DNA from: Lachnospiraceae bacterium NK4A179 | Lineage (GTDB): Bacteria > Bacillota > Clostridia > Lachnospirales > Lachnospiraceae | DNA: 64,000 nt | Direction: 5' to 3' | Assembly (NCBI GenBank): GCA_000421045.1 | Contig: ATWC01000005.1 | Span: 1-64,000, forward strand | Notes under the pieces: model-generated | Told to the model about the DNA's origin: nothing | What the model saw: the letters and a program-made list of their open reading frames with translations, nothing else | Databases searched by the model: none | Translations under genes and position numbers: made by a program | In this document: one piece after another, positions 36,349-45,530 of the stretch | Numbering within the stretch: the stretch's first letter is position 1 | Layout: every line of letters starts with the position of its first letter

Positions 36349-37796
36349 CTAAAGATAAAGCTACAATAAAAGAAATAGAACAGTACAAAAAGATGACCGG
36401 GAAGCCGGTGCCTGCTTTGATCGCAGGCCTGGCTCTCCCGGCCATTATTAGTATGCTGACAACGATGATATACAATCTCGTTGATGCTTTTTTTGTGGGG
36501 CGGCTTGGAACATCGGCAAGTGCGGCTATCGGCATAGTGATGAGTCTCCAGGCCATATTCCAGGCTTTCGGATTTATGTTTGGGCATGGCTCGGGAAGCC
36601 TTATAGGACGATATGAGAGCGAGGGTAAAAAGGATGAGGCTGACAGATGCCTAAGCACGGCTTTTCTGGCAGGGCTGGTCGTCAGCGTGATACTTATGAC
36701 TGCAGGTCTCATTTTCAGAAAGCAGATCGTAGTACTCATGGGAAGCATAGGCGATATAATCCCGTATTCGGAAGCATATGCTTTTTACATACTTGCAGCA
36801 GGCCCCGGATTTGTCATAAGCTGCATACTGAACAATGTGATGCGTTACGAGGGTAAGGCTTTTTATGCGATGATAGGTCTTGTAAGCGGCGGGGTCCTGA
36901 ATATGATAGGTGATCCTATCTTTATGTTCGGACTGGGACTGGGAATAGATGGCGCAGGCCTGTCTACCATGATATCCCAGTATATAAGCTGCGGCATACT
37001 GCTTTATATGTTCTTATCGGGCAAGACCATTGCCAGGATATCGCCTGAAACAGTTCTTAAGAAGGGCAACAGGAAGCGGATATTAAAAGATGTTTTTAGG
37101 ATCATGAAGACAGGATTCCCAAGCCTTATCCGTCAGGGACTTAACAGCGTATCCACCATGACTCTTAATATATGCGCAGGCCCTTACGGCGCTCCGGGTA
37201 TCGCTGCAATGACTATAGCGGGCCGTGTCATGATGTTTATGGGGTCAGTGCTCATAGGCGTGGGTCAGGCACTGCAGCCTGTATCAGCCTTTAATTACGG
37301 AGCCAAAAAGTATAAGAGATTAAGAGAAAGCTTCATGTTCACGTGGATAACAGGCACGGCCATGATGCTTGTGATGGCATCAATGGGAGCTATATTCTCT
37401 GACCGGATAGTGAGGGTATTCATAGATGATCCCGACCCCGCAGCGATCGCGGCTACCGTGGCAGCAGGGACACCGGCGCTCAGGTGTATGTGCGTGGCCA
37501 TAATCGTCCAGCCTGTGAGCGTGCTTTCCAATATGATATTCCAGAGCATAGGAAGGAGCAGAGTTGCATCCTTTATCGCAACATTAAGATCAGGCATCTG
37601 CTACATACCGGCCCTGCTCATACTTCCGAATCTGTTTGGGATATTTGGTCTGCAGTCGTCACAGATGATAGCGGATATACTGGCCAGCATTATTTCGGCG
37701 CCGTTTATGATCAGGTTTTTCATGAAGGAAGTGCCTGATCGGGATGAACGCACGGCCATGGATGAACAGATCGACAAATCTTTACTTTTAGAATGA
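36336..37796 (+). CDS. MATE-family efflux transporter
   Basis: 486 residues with about twelve membrane helices in two halves. PALIAGLALPAIISMLTTMIYNLVDAFFVGRLG (in segments) is the classic MATE opening and FPSLIRQGLNSVSTMTLN the second-half counterpart. It exports cationic compounds with sodium or proton exchange in the known family; substrate unknown. The ATG lies inside the end of the beta-CASP gene, so translation is probably coupled. Confidence 0.94.
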   Translation: MGQITKDKATIKEIEQYKKMTGKPVPALIAGLALPAIISMLTTMIYNLVDAFFVGRLGTSASAAIGIVMSLQAIFQAFGFMFGHGSGSLIGRYESEGKKDEADRCLSTAFLAGLVVSVILMTAGLIFRKQIVVLMGSIGDIIPYSEAYAFYILAAGPGFVISCILNNVMRYEGKAFYAMIGLVSGGVLNMIGDPIFMFGLGLGIDGAGLSTMISQYISCGILLYMFLSGKTIARISPETVLKKGNRKRILKDVFRIMKTGFPSLIRQGLNSVSTMTLNICAGPYGAPGIAAMTIAGRVMMFMGSVLIGVGQALQPVSAFNYGAKKYKRLRESFMFTWITGTAMMLVMASMGAIFSDRIVRVFIDDPDPAAIAATVAAGTPALRCMCVAIIVQPVSVLSNMIFQSIGRSRVASFIATLRSGICYIPALLILPNLFGIFGLQSSQMIADILASIISAPFMIRFFMKEVPDRDERTAMDEQIDKSLLLE

Positions 37797-37857
37797 AATA
37801 CACTAAAATTTTACTCAGTGTGTTTTAACATTAAATCTATAAAGAAGGAGAAAGAAT

Positions 37858-39516
37858 ATGGAAATTTCACCGCTTCAGAAAGCAAGATATGAGTATAGCC
37901 CCAAGCTTCCGGGAATGCTCAGGAACGGCATCGCAGATATCTGCGTGAAGGAAGGCGAGGAGACAGCGAGCGTTGCAGATCAGGACAAGATCAAGGCTCT
38001 CTTCCCCAACACCTACGGTAAGAAAGAAATTACCTTTGAGAAGGGTCAGAATACCTCTGTTGCAAAGAAGCAGGTTGTAGGCGTTATCCTTTCAGGTGGT
38101 CAGGCTCCCGGAGGACATAATGTTATCTGCGGTCTTTACGATGCTCTTAAAGCTACAGACAAGAGCAATGTTCTCTTAGGCTTCAAGGGCGGTCCCAGTG
38201 GACTTATCGATGATGATTATGTTGAGTTTGATGATAAGTTCATTGATGCATACAGAAATACCGGTGGTTTCGATATCATCGGATCAGGCAGAACAAAGCT
38301 TGAGACAGAGGAGCAGTTTGCTATCGTAGAGCAGGTTGCAAAGAAGCACGGTCTTACAGCTGTTGTCATCATCGGCGGTGACGATTCCAATACAAACGCA
38401 GCAGTTCTTGCTGAGTATATGGCAGCTCACAACACGGGCGTTCAGGTTATCGGATGCCCCAAGACTATCGACGGTGATCTTAAGAACGAAGATATTGAGG
38501 CTTCATTCGGATTCGATACAGCTACGAAGACATACAGTGAGCTTATCGGTAACATAGAGAGAGATGCAAATTCAGCAAAGAAGTACTGGCATTTCATAAA
38601 GGTTATGGGACGTTCTGCTTCACACGTTGCACTTGAGTGTGCACTTGAGACACAGCCTAATATCTGCCTCATCGGTGAGGAAGTTAAGGCTAAGAAGATG
38701 TCTCTTGCACAGATCACAAATTACATAGCTGACGCTGTTGAGAAGAGAGGCAATGCAGGCAACAACTTCGGCGTTGCCATCATTCCCGAGGGTATCGTTG
38801 AGTTCGTTCCCGAGTTCTCAAAGCTCATCGCTGAGATCAACGAGCTTCTTGCAGGAAAGAAGACAGAGGAGTTCAATGCACTTCCCGACTGGAATGCAAA
38901 GTACAACTTTATCAAGGCTGGTCTTACAGCTGAGTCCTTCGCAGTATTTGATATACTTCCCCAGGGCATCCAGCAGCAGCTCTTCCTTGAGAGAGATCCT
39001 CACGGAAACGTTCAGGTTTCACTTATCGAGTCAGAGAAGCTATTCTCCGAGATGGTAAAGAATGAGCTTGCTAAGAGAAAGGCAGCAGGCACATATAAGG
39101 GTAAGTTCGGAGCACAGCATCACTTCTTCGGTTATGAAGGAAGATGCGCATTCCCTTCAAACTTTGATGCAGATTACTGCTACTCACTCGGTTACAATGC
39201 ATTCATGCTCATCCAGTATGGCTACACAGGATATCTTTCAAAGGTATCGAATATCTCAAAGCCTGCTGATCAGTGGGTTGCAGGCGGTATGCCCATCACC
39301 AAGATGATGAACATGGAGAGACGTAACGGCGAGGATAAGCCTGTTATCAGAAAGGCGCTTGTAGAGCTTGACGGTAAGCCTTTCAAGTATTTCGAGGCAC
39401 ACAGAGATACATGGGCAGTTGAGACCTGCTTCACATATCCCGGTGCGATCCAGTATTACGGACCTGCTGAGGTATGTGATCTTACAACAAGAACTCTTGC
39501 TCTTGAAAAAGGCTAA
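37858..39516 (+). CDS. pfp: Pyrophosphate-fructose-6-phosphate 1-phosphotransferase
   Basis: 552 residues, the long plant-beta/clostridial-type [22 protein letters not shown] shows Asp in the GGDD position that selects pyrophosphate over ATP, and [10 protein letters not shown] carries the second PPi-type Lys. [16 protein letters not shown] is the N-terminal binding loop. It reversibly phosphorylates fructose 6-phosphate with PPi, saving ATP in glycolysis. AGAAGGAG ribosome site; strong codon bias (GTT, GCA, AAG) suggests high expression. Followed by a strong terminator. Confidence 0.97.
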   Translation: MEISPLQKARYEYSPKLPGMLRNGIADICVKEGEETASVADQDKIKALFPNTYGKKEITFEKGQNTSVAKKQVVGVILSGGQAPGGHNVICGLYDALKATDKSNVLLGFKGGPSGLIDDDYVEFDDKFIDAYRNTGGFDIIGSGRTKLETEEQFAIVEQVAKKHGLTAVVIIGGDDSNTNAAVLAEYMAAHNTGVQVIGCPKTIDGDLKNEDIEASFGFDTATKTYSELIGNIERDANSAKKYWHFIKVMGRSASHVALECALETQPNICLIGEEVKAKKMSLAQITNYIADAVEKRGNAGNNFGVAIIPEGIVEFVPEFSKLIAEINELLAGKKTEEFNALPDWNAKYNFIKAGLTAESFAVFDILPQGIQQQLFLERDPHGNVQVSLIESEKLFSEMVKNELAKRKAAGTYKGKFGAQHHFFGYEGRCAFPSNFDADYCYSLGYNAFMLIQYGYTGYLSKVSNISKPADQWVAGGMPITKMMNMERRNGEDKPVIRKALVELDGKPFKYFEAHRDTWAVETCFTYPGAIQYYGPAEVCDLTTRTLALEKG

Positions 39517-39538
39517 GACGTTCTGAAAAGGTAAATAT

Positions 39539-39573
39539 ACGGGCGGAGAGATATGTCTCTCCGTCCGTTTTTT
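39539..39573 (+). terminator. Intrinsic terminator after pfp
   Basis: A 13-bp stem ACGGGCGGAGAGA / TCTCTCCGTCCGT (one G-U) with a 4-nt loop, running into TTTTTT. Confidence 0.93.
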
Positions 39574-39632
39574 ATATCGCAGAGCCGCCGTATGGAAAAA
39601 TGTCAGCTAAAGCCGGATGCAGCACTGCTTTA

Positions 39633-39661
39633 TTGAATATATGTCTGTGGAAGATTATAAT
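39633..39661 (+). promoter_or_regulatory. Promoter of the hybrid histidine kinase gene
   Basis: TTGAAT (39633-39638), 17 bases, TATAAT (39656-39661), about 34 bp before the ATG. No operator palindrome is apparent. Confidence 0.7.
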
Positions 39662-39694
39662 TAAAAACAGGCAAATTTTTACGGAGATCACAGG

Positions 39695-42487
39695 ATGAAA
39701 AGGCTCGGCCGATCATTATTATTTTCAATTTTATTGATGCTTCTTATACCTGTTTCTGCATCTGCTTCGGCTGCTGTGTCAGAAGGGGATACTGTATCCG
39801 AAAACAGTTCCGGTGCGATAAGGACTGTTTCGAACAAGTATCGTATCATGGTGCTTTCTTCATATGCCATGGGGGATGAAGTATCGAGCCTTGAGATAGA
39901 GGGACTGCAGAAAGCTCTGCCGTCCGATAAGTGTGAAGTAAGCTATGAGTTTATGGACACAAGGCGCTTCAGTTCAGGTTATGACCTTTCGGTACTCTAT
40001 ATCTTCCTCATGAAAAAACTCAGCAGGATGCCTGAGTTTGATTGCTATATAGCTGTTGATGATCCGGCACTGGATTTCCTCATGGCCAGAGAAGACATAG
40101 TCGGTGATGTTCCCATCGTTTACTTCGGGATACAGAACAGTAAGATCATCGAACATGCCTCCAAGTCTTCGGGCATTACAGGCGTGCAGAAAAATTATGA
40201 TTTCGCATCCAACTTTGATACCATAAAGAATCTTTTTCCGGGCAGAAACAATATCATATTCGTTACAGATTCTTCACGTGCCGGTAAGGATGATACGTTA
40301 AGCTTTACCGCGGCAGTTGAAGCGGATGGAAGGTTTTCATACGAGATACTAAATATCTCGGAAACACCGGAGTCTGAAGTGAAGGGGAAGCTGTCAGCAG
40401 CCGGAGCGGATTCTGTGGTGATCATCCAGAATACTTTCAATCTGAATGACGGGAGCATTTCGACTCTCGGCTATATGACCGATATGCTCATGCCGTATAT
40501 TTCCGTACCGGTATTTTCAGTCAACATGGATCTTACCGAGCACGGTACCTTTGGCGGCATTATCTATGACTGTGTGGCATCAGGAGAAATGGCAGGCAAG
40601 ATGGCTCTTCAGATAGCTGAAGGCGCCGATCCTTCCGATGTGCCTGTTGTAACGGATACGCCGGTAAAGGCCGTGTTCAATAAAAAGATGATGGATCATT
40701 ATATGATCAAGGCTTCAGCCCTGCCTGCGGATGCGATCATCGTGAACAATGAAAAGAATTTCTGGCAGAGGTATTATAAGCCAATAGTTGTCATGACTCT
40801 GGTAATATCCTTTCTCCTGTTGCTGATAGCTTTGCTGTCCCGCCGTGTCTCCAGTCAGAAGGAGGAGATAGACAGTGATGAAGAGATTATGAGGATAGTT
40901 ACAAATGATGCGATCAATTTTGTTGCAGTCATTAATGTAAAGGATGCGATGGTAAAGCTGCGCAGCGGTTCCTGGACAAAAAAAGGAGCCATAGTGCCTG
41001 AAAGCGAAAGGACCATACCCTATAAAGTGTTCATAGAAAAAGCTGCTCAAAATATCCATGATAAAAAAGTAAGAGAGCGTTTTCTTAAAGTAAGTGATCT
41101 GAAGTATACGGTTGAAACGCTCAAAAGACAGCCTGAAATATGTGAGAGCATGGAATTAAAGCCGGAAAACGGACCGATCATGCAGAAGCAGTTTAACCTT
41201 TCGAGACTTGATAAGGATGTGAACCGTATACTCATATATGAGACAGATGTTACTCAGGTACTGAGCGCGGAACGCGAGAAGAATGAGCTGCTCAGAAAAG
41301 CTGCTGAGGCAGCCGAGAGAGCAAATGCCGCAAAGACAAATTTCGTATCCAGGATCAGTCATGATATACGTACACCCATAGGTGCCATACTGAACCTTAC
41401 TGATTTTGCCAAGAAGGATATGGATGACAGGGAAGCGCTTACGGATGATATTGAAAAGATCGCCACAAGCGGCCGTTTCCTTCTTTCGCTCATAAATGAT
41501 GTGCTTGATATATCCAAGATCGACAGCAACAATCTGGAGCTGTCGGAGGAAAAATATAATTTCACTGATTATATCTCCGAGATACGCAATATCATGGATC
41601 CCATGTGCAGCGTAAAGGGACTCAAAAATGAAGTGAACGGGACCGAAGAGGGCAACGGATATGTCATGATGATAGATAAGGTCAGGATCAACCAGATCAC
41701 GCTTAATATCATTTCCAATGCCGTTAAATATACACCTGAAGGCGGCAAGGTAAGCTATAGCGGTGGCATATATGATGTAAAGGACGGAAAGGGAACTCTG
41801 TGTTTTACCGTTAAGGATGACGGTATAGGCATGAGTGAAGAGTTCCAGAAGGTCATGTTTGATGAGTTTTCGCAGGACAGTGATAATCCTGAACGGAGAA
41901 AGGTTACGACCGGTACGGGACTGGGACTGTCTATCGTAAAGCGTATTACAGAGCTTATGAGCGGCACCATCGAAGTAAAGAGCGAAGTAGGGAAGGGAAC
42001 CGAGATGAAAGTATCCATTCCCGTAAAAGTGGAACATACTGAAGGTGCAGGAAAAACGGAGACAGATACTGACAGGGAAGATGGCAAGATGCATTTTTCA
42101 GGCAAAGTACTGCTTGCCGAGGATAATCTTATAAATGCCGAGATCGCAAAGCGTATGATCGAGGAAACCGGTGTTTCGGTGGAACATGCCGAGAATGGTG
42201 CAGAGGAGCTTGAGATATTCAGGAAAGCTCCGCAGGGCACATATATAGCGATATTTCAGGATATACAGATGCCTGTCATGAACGGATATGATGCGGCTGC
42301 AGCGATCAGGGAATTTGAGAGGGAAGAAGGCAGGGATATAAGGATACCGATCATTGCCATGACTGCAGATGCTTTTACGGATGCATTGGAACGTTCAAAA
42401 GAGGCCGGAATGGACAGTTTTATAACCAAGCCTATCAAGGAAGAAGAGATAAAGGCGATGCTGTCCAAATATACTGAGGGTGATTAA
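39695..42487 (+). CDS. Hybrid sensor histidine kinase with ABC-type periplasmic-binding sensor
   Basis: 930 residues. Signal sequence/anchor (about 5-27); an extracellular domain (about 45-345) like ABC_sub_bind proteins (YRIMVLSSYAMGDEVSSLEIEGLQK start, split after EVSS; DVPIVYFGIQNSKI; GGIIYDCVASGEMAG); one membrane helix (IVVMTLVISFLLLLIALLSR); a coiled linker; HisKA with SRISHDIRTPIGAI; HATPase with ISNAVKYTPEGG, DDGIGMS and TGTGLGLSIVKR; and a receiver domain VLLAEDNLINAE..IFQDIQMPVMNGYDA..FITKP. The following gene is an Hpt protein. It likely senses a ligand bound directly or by relay, output unknown. Confidence 0.93.
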   Translation: MKRLGRSLLFSILLMLLIPVSASASAAVSEGDTVSENSSGAIRTVSNKYRIMVLSSYAMGDEVSSLEIEGLQKALPSDKCEVSYEFMDTRRFSSGYDLSVLYIFLMKKLSRMPEFDCYIAVDDPALDFLMAREDIVGDVPIVYFGIQNSKIIEHASKSSGITGVQKNYDFASNFDTIKNLFPGRNNIIFVTDSSRAGKDDTLSFTAAVEADGRFSYEILNISETPESEVKGKLSAAGADSVVIIQNTFNLNDGSISTLGYMTDMLMPYISVPVFSVNMDLTEHGTFGGIIYDCVASGEMAGKMALQIAEGADPSDVPVVTDTPVKAVFNKKMMDHYMIKASALPADAIIVNNEKNFWQRYYKPIVVMTLVISFLLLLIALLSRRVSSQKEEIDSDEEIMRIVTNDAINFVAVINVKDAMVKLRSGSWTKKGAIVPESERTIPYKVFIEKAAQNIHDKKVRERFLKVSDLKYTVETLKRQPEICESMELKPENGPIMQKQFNLSRLDKDVNRILIYETDVTQVLSAEREKNELLRKAAEAAERANAAKTNFVSRISHDIRTPIGAILNLTDFAKKDMDDREALTDDIEKIATSGRFLLSLINDVLDISKIDSNNLELSEEKYNFTDYISEIRNIMDPMCSVKGLKNEVNGTEEGNGYVMMIDKVRINQITLNIISNAVKYTPEGGKVSYSGGIYDVKDGKGTLCFTVKDDGIGMSEEFQKVMFDEFSQDSDNPERRKVTTGTGLGLSIVKRITELMSGTIEVKSEVGKGTEMKVSIPVKVEHTEGAGKTETDTDREDGKMHFSGKVLLAEDNLINAEIAKRMIEETGVSVEHAENGAEELEIFRKAPQGTYIAIFQDIQMPVMNGYDAAAAIREFEREEGRDIRIPIIAMTADAFTDALERSKEAGMDSFITKPIKEEEIKAMLSKYTEGD

Positions 42488-42535
42488 AGGCTACAAATAT
42501 TTATATAGATTGTCATACAAAAGGGAGAGGTAATT

Positions 42536-42901
42536 ATGGATAAACAGGTACTTATCGATGCCGGATTTGACTATGAAGGCGGATTGTCAAGATGCATGGG
42601 AGATGAGGCTCTTTATGAGAAACTCTTGGGGATGTTCAAAAGGGACAGATCCTTTGAACGTCTGCAGGATGGAATGGCAAGAGAAAGTGTTAAGGATGCT
42701 TTCGAAGGAGCACATTCGCTTAAGGGTGTTGCCGGAAATCTGGGTATGACAAAACTCTACAATACGGATGTGGAACTGACCGAGGCTCTCCGCGGAGAAG
42801 GAGATATGGCAAAGGCTAAGGAACTCTATCCGGCAGTCATCGCAAGCTATGAAAAGGCCATGGAAGCAATTAAGGATATAAAGGAACCCGAAAAGAAATG
42901 A
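42536..42901 (+). CDS. Hpt domain phosphotransfer protein
   Basis: 121 residues, one Hpt domain. DAFEGAHSLKGVAGNLGM has the phosphorylatable His in HSLKG. AGGGAGAGG ribosome site, 48 bp after the hybrid kinase. It completes a His-Asp-His relay with that kinase; the final response regulator is not in the neighbourhood. Confidence 0.93.
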   Translation: MDKQVLIDAGFDYEGGLSRCMGDEALYEKLLGMFKRDRSFERLQDGMARESVKDAFEGAHSLKGVAGNLGMTKLYNTDVELTEALRGEGDMAKAKELYPAVIASYEKAMEAIKDIKEPEKK

Positions 42902-42981
42902 GACCGATACTACTTGAAATTCAAATGCCATGCATTTACAATACATATGGTTAAAAACAACACGAAAGGAAGGTAATAGTT

Positions 42982-43947
42982 ATGCCCTTAGTTACATCAG
43001 AAGAAATGTTCAAGAAGGCTTATAACGGTGGTTACGCGATCGGAGCCTTCAACGTAAACAACATGGAGATAGTTCAGGCTATCGCAGAGGCAGCTGATGA
43101 GCTTCACAGCCCTGTTATCATGCAGGCATCAGCAGGCGCAAGAAAGTATGCAAAGCCCGCATATCTTAAGCACCTTGTAGAGGCTGCTGTTGAGACAACT
43201 AATATCCCCATCGTTCTTCATCTCGATCACGGCGCTGATTTCGAAACCTGCAAGGATTGCATAGACGGCGGCTTCACATCAGTCATGATCGATTATTCAA
43301 GCCACACTTTCGAAGAGAATATTGCAGAATCAAAGAAGGTTGTTGATTATGCACATGCACACGGCGTTGTTGTAGAGGCTGAGCTTGGTACTCTTGCAGG
43401 TATCGAGGATGACGTAAAGGTTGAGGCTGGTCATGAGTCATATACACGTCCTGAGGAAGTTCAGGAGTTCGTTGAGAAGACAGGTGTTGACTCTCTTGCT
43501 ATCGCAATCGGAACATCACATGGTGCTTATAAGTTCACACCCGAGCAGTGCACAAGAAACGAGGATGGTATCCTTGTTCCGCCTCCCCTTAGATTCGACG
43601 TACTTGAGGATTGCATGAAGATGATTCCCGGATTCCCTATCGTTCTTCACGGTTCTTCTTCTGTTCCTCAGGAATATGTAAAGATCATCAACGAGCACGG
43701 CGGAAAGATGCCGGATGCTATCGGTATTCCCGAAGAGCAGCTTCGTAAGGCAGCTAAGCTTGCAGTTTGCAAGATCAATATCGATTCCGATTTAAGACTT
43801 GGTCTTACAGCAGGTATCCGTCAGCACTTCGACGAGCATCCTGAGCACTTTGATCCCAGACAGTACATTGGCGACGGCCGTGCTAATGTTAAGGCTATCG
43901 TTGCTCACAAGATCAAAGAGGTTCTTGGATCTGATAACAAGGCTTGA
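42982..43947 (+). CDS. fba: Fructose-bisphosphate aldolase, class II
   Basis: 321 residues. AFNVNNMEIVQAI near the start, VLHLDHGADFETCKDCIDGG with the catalytic/metal-binding DHG, and IVLHGSSSVPQ match class IIB aldolases (fructose- or tagatose-bisphosphate). The fructose assignment is inferred from biased codons, single-copy context and proximity to pfp. GGAAGG ribosome site and a perfect terminator after the gene. Confidence 0.95.
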   Translation: MPLVTSEEMFKKAYNGGYAIGAFNVNNMEIVQAIAEAADELHSPVIMQASAGARKYAKPAYLKHLVEAAVETTNIPIVLHLDHGADFETCKDCIDGGFTSVMIDYSSHTFEENIAESKKVVDYAHAHGVVVEAELGTLAGIEDDVKVEAGHESYTRPEEVQEFVEKTGVDSLAIAIGTSHGAYKFTPEQCTRNEDGILVPPPLRFDVLEDCMKMIPGFPIVLHGSSSVPQEYVKIINEHGGKMPDAIGIPEEQLRKAAKLAVCKINIDSDLRLGLTAGIRQHFDEHPEHFDPRQYIGDGRANVKAIVAHKIKEVLGSDNKA

Positions 43948-43972
43948 GCCTGACTTAAGTTTAACAAAACAC

Positions 43973-44001
43973 AAAAGCAGCAGGGCAACCTGCTGCTTTT
44001 T
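43973..44001 (+). terminator. Intrinsic terminator after fba
   Basis: Perfect 12-bp inverted repeat AAAAGCAGCAGG / CCTGCTGCTTTT with loop GCAA and a following T-run. Confidence 0.93.
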
Positions 44002-44036
44002 CTTGAAAGAAAACACTCAAAGGAGGATTTGGTCTG

Positions 44037-44573
44037 ATGCGGATAAACGTGGTTCTGTTTGAGCCTGAGATCCCACAGAATGCGGGAAATATAATGAGGA
44101 CATGTGTGGCAGCAGCATGCAAGCTGCATCTGATAAAGCCGCTCGGATTTGATATAGATAATCCAAAGTTCAGGAGATCCACAACAAACCATATTACATG
44201 GGCAGACTATAACATTTACGAAAACTATGAAGATTTCGCTTCAAAGAATGAGGGCGAATATTTTTTCATGACAAGGTACGGAAAGAAACCTCCTTCGGAT
44301 ATTGATTTTGCGGGTATCCCGTCAGATAAAAAAATCTATCTCATATTCGGAAAGGAAAGTACGGGAGTACCCAAGGAAATACTGAAAGCCAATCTGGACA
44401 GATGCTTCAGACTGCCTATGACGGCCGAATGCAGGAGCCTTAATCTTTCGAATGCCGCAGCGATAGTCATATATGAAGTGCTGCGTCAGACAGGATATCA
44501 GGGACTGTCATTAACGGAAGTACAGAAGGGTGAGGATTATCTGGAATCGTATGATGAAACACTGAAGTTTTAA
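44037..44573 (+). CDS. trmL: tRNA (cytidine(34)-2'-O)-methyltransferase
   Basis: 178 residues of the SPOUT superfamily. INVVLFEPEIPQNAGNIMRTC is the N-terminal signature, LIFGKESTGVPKEI and RLPMTAECRSLNLSNAAAIV form the knotted SAM site. TrmL methylates the wobble ribose of tRNA-Leu in the known family. AAAGGAGG ribosome site; it follows the fba terminator and is the last gene before the yybP-ykoY riboswitch. Confidence 0.95.
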   Translation: MRINVVLFEPEIPQNAGNIMRTCVAAACKLHLIKPLGFDIDNPKFRRSTTNHITWADYNIYENYEDFASKNEGEYFFMTRYGKKPPSDIDFAGIPSDKKIYLIFGKESTGVPKEILKANLDRCFRLPMTAECRSLNLSNAAAIVIYEVLRQTGYQGLSLTEVQKGEDYLESYDETLKF

Positions 44574-44581
44574 ATTTTGGC

Positions 44582-44610
44582 TTGACAGATAAATTATACT
44601 TTGGTTAAAT
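44582..44610 (+). promoter_or_regulatory. Probable promoter of the riboswitch-ABC operon
   Basis: TTGACA (44582-44587), 17 bases, TTAAAT (44605-44610), placed about 15 bp before the 5' strand of riboswitch helix P1. Confidence 0.6.
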
Positions 44611-44625
44611 ATACCTAACTTAATG

Positions 44626-44717
44626 ATTCTTAAGGGAGTAATCGGCGCTAAGGCGCGACAAAGTCGTCATCACGGATAACAATCCCGGCTTTGTCTTAAA
44701 CGGTGAGACTTGAGTAT
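44626..44717 (+). ncRNA. yybP-ykoY (manganese) riboswitch aptamer
   Basis: GGGAGTA (44634-44640), ACAAAGTCGTCA (44658-44669), CCGGCTTTGT (44685-44694) and GGTGAGACT (44702-44710) are the conserved blocks of the yybP-ykoY family, and the middle two match the structurally studied Lactococcus aptamer as I remember it. P1 forms between ATTCTTAAG (44626-44634) and CTTGAGTAT (44709-44717). This family binds Mn2+ and usually switches expression on. The downstream genes are an ABC exporter rather than the usual MntP/TerC/P-type ATPase. Confidence 0.92.
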
Positions 44718-44746
44718 GGCTTTTTGCTGTACCCGGTCTCTTTTTT
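44705..44746 (+). terminator. Riboswitch expression-platform terminator
   Basis: GAGAC (44705-44709)/GTCTC (44736-44740) with an inner stem GTATGGC/GCTGTAC (44714-44720, 44726-44732), loop TTTTT, then TTTTTT. The 5' arm reuses the 3' strand of aptamer helix P1, so aptamer and terminator exclude one another, as expected for a ligand-ON switch. Confidence 0.8.
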
Positions 44747-44760
44747 AAGGAAATCTTCAG

Positions 44761-44792
44761 GCGGATACAGCATACAGTATCCGCTTTTTTTT
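44761..44792 (+). terminator. Second terminator in the same leader
   Basis: Perfect GCGGATAC/GTATCCGC stem (44761-44768, 44777-44784), 8-nt loop, eight Ts, only 31 bp before the ABC gene start and with no promoter visible after it. TACAGC (44766-44771) is complementary to GCTGTA (44726-44731) of the first terminator, suggesting linked antitermination. Confidence 0.82.
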
Positions 44793-44822
44793 GTGCGATA
44801 AGGATGGAGCAGGGAGGTGTTT

Positions 44823-45521
44823 ATGAAAATTACTGTGAAAGATCTGCACAAGTCTTACGGCGACGGTGACAGCAAGGTTGAAGTATTAAAGGGCATCAAC
44901 TGCAGTGTGGAAGATGGAGAGGTGTGCGTATTGCTAGGACCGTCAGGTTCAGGCAAATCCACGCTGCTCAATATCATCGGAGGTATTGAGCCCGCCTCAT
45001 CCGGAGCGATCCTTATAGGCAGTGACAGTACTGCAGATATGGATGAAAAGAAGCTCACGCTCTACAGAAGAAACCATCTGGGCTTCGTATTTCAGTTTTA
45101 CAATCTCATTCCTAATCTGACGGTAAAGGAAAACATTGAGGTTTGTTCGTATCTGAGTAAAGATCCGCTTGATATTGATGAACTGTTAAGGACTCTTGGT
45201 CTTTATGAACATAAGGACAAGCTTCCCTCACAGCTCTCAGGTGGTCAGCAGCAGCGTTGTGCTATAGGGCGTGCACTTGTAAAGAACCCGTCACTTCTGC
45301 TTTGCGACGAGCCCACAGGTGCGTTGGATTACAAGACATCAAAAGAGATACTTGTACTTATAGAGCAGATAAACAGAAAGTACAGGAATACGATAATCAT
45401 CGTTACTCACAATGATGCGATAAAGAACATGGCTCACAGGATACTTAAGATGCGTGACGGTATGATCGTTTCGGATATTGTTAATGAAGAGCCTCTTAGT
45501 GCAGCAGATATCGAATGGTAG
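44823..45521 (+). CDS. MacB/LolD-type ABC transporter ATP-binding protein
   Basis: 232 residues from ATG 44823 with GGGAGG upstream. LGPSGSGKSTLLNIIGG is Walker A, SQLSGGQQQRCAIGRAL the signature, LLLCDEPTGALDYKT Walker B and VTHNDAI the H-loop; LYRRNHLGFVFQFYNLIPNLTV is typical of MacB/LolD ATPases that drive FtsX-type permeases. The gene lies directly under the yybP-ykoY riboswitch and is followed by its permease with no real gap. Confidence 0.94.
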   Translation: MKITVKDLHKSYGDGDSKVEVLKGINCSVEDGEVCVLLGPSGSGKSTLLNIIGGIEPASSGAILIGSDSTADMDEKKLTLYRRNHLGFVFQFYNLIPNLTVKENIEVCSYLSKDPLDIDELLRTLGLYEHKDKLPSQLSGGQQQRCAIGRALVKNPSLLLCDEPTGALDYKTSKEILVLIEQINRKYRNTIIIVTHNDAIKNMAHRILKMRDGMIVSDIVNEEPLSAADIEW

Positions 45522-45530
45522 GTGATCGCC

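Noticed and set aside
41156-42094. 312-residue open frame on the minus strand
   Set aside because: It lies entirely antisense to the hybrid histidine kinase, has no ribosome site and shows no recognisable motif; a shadow frame.
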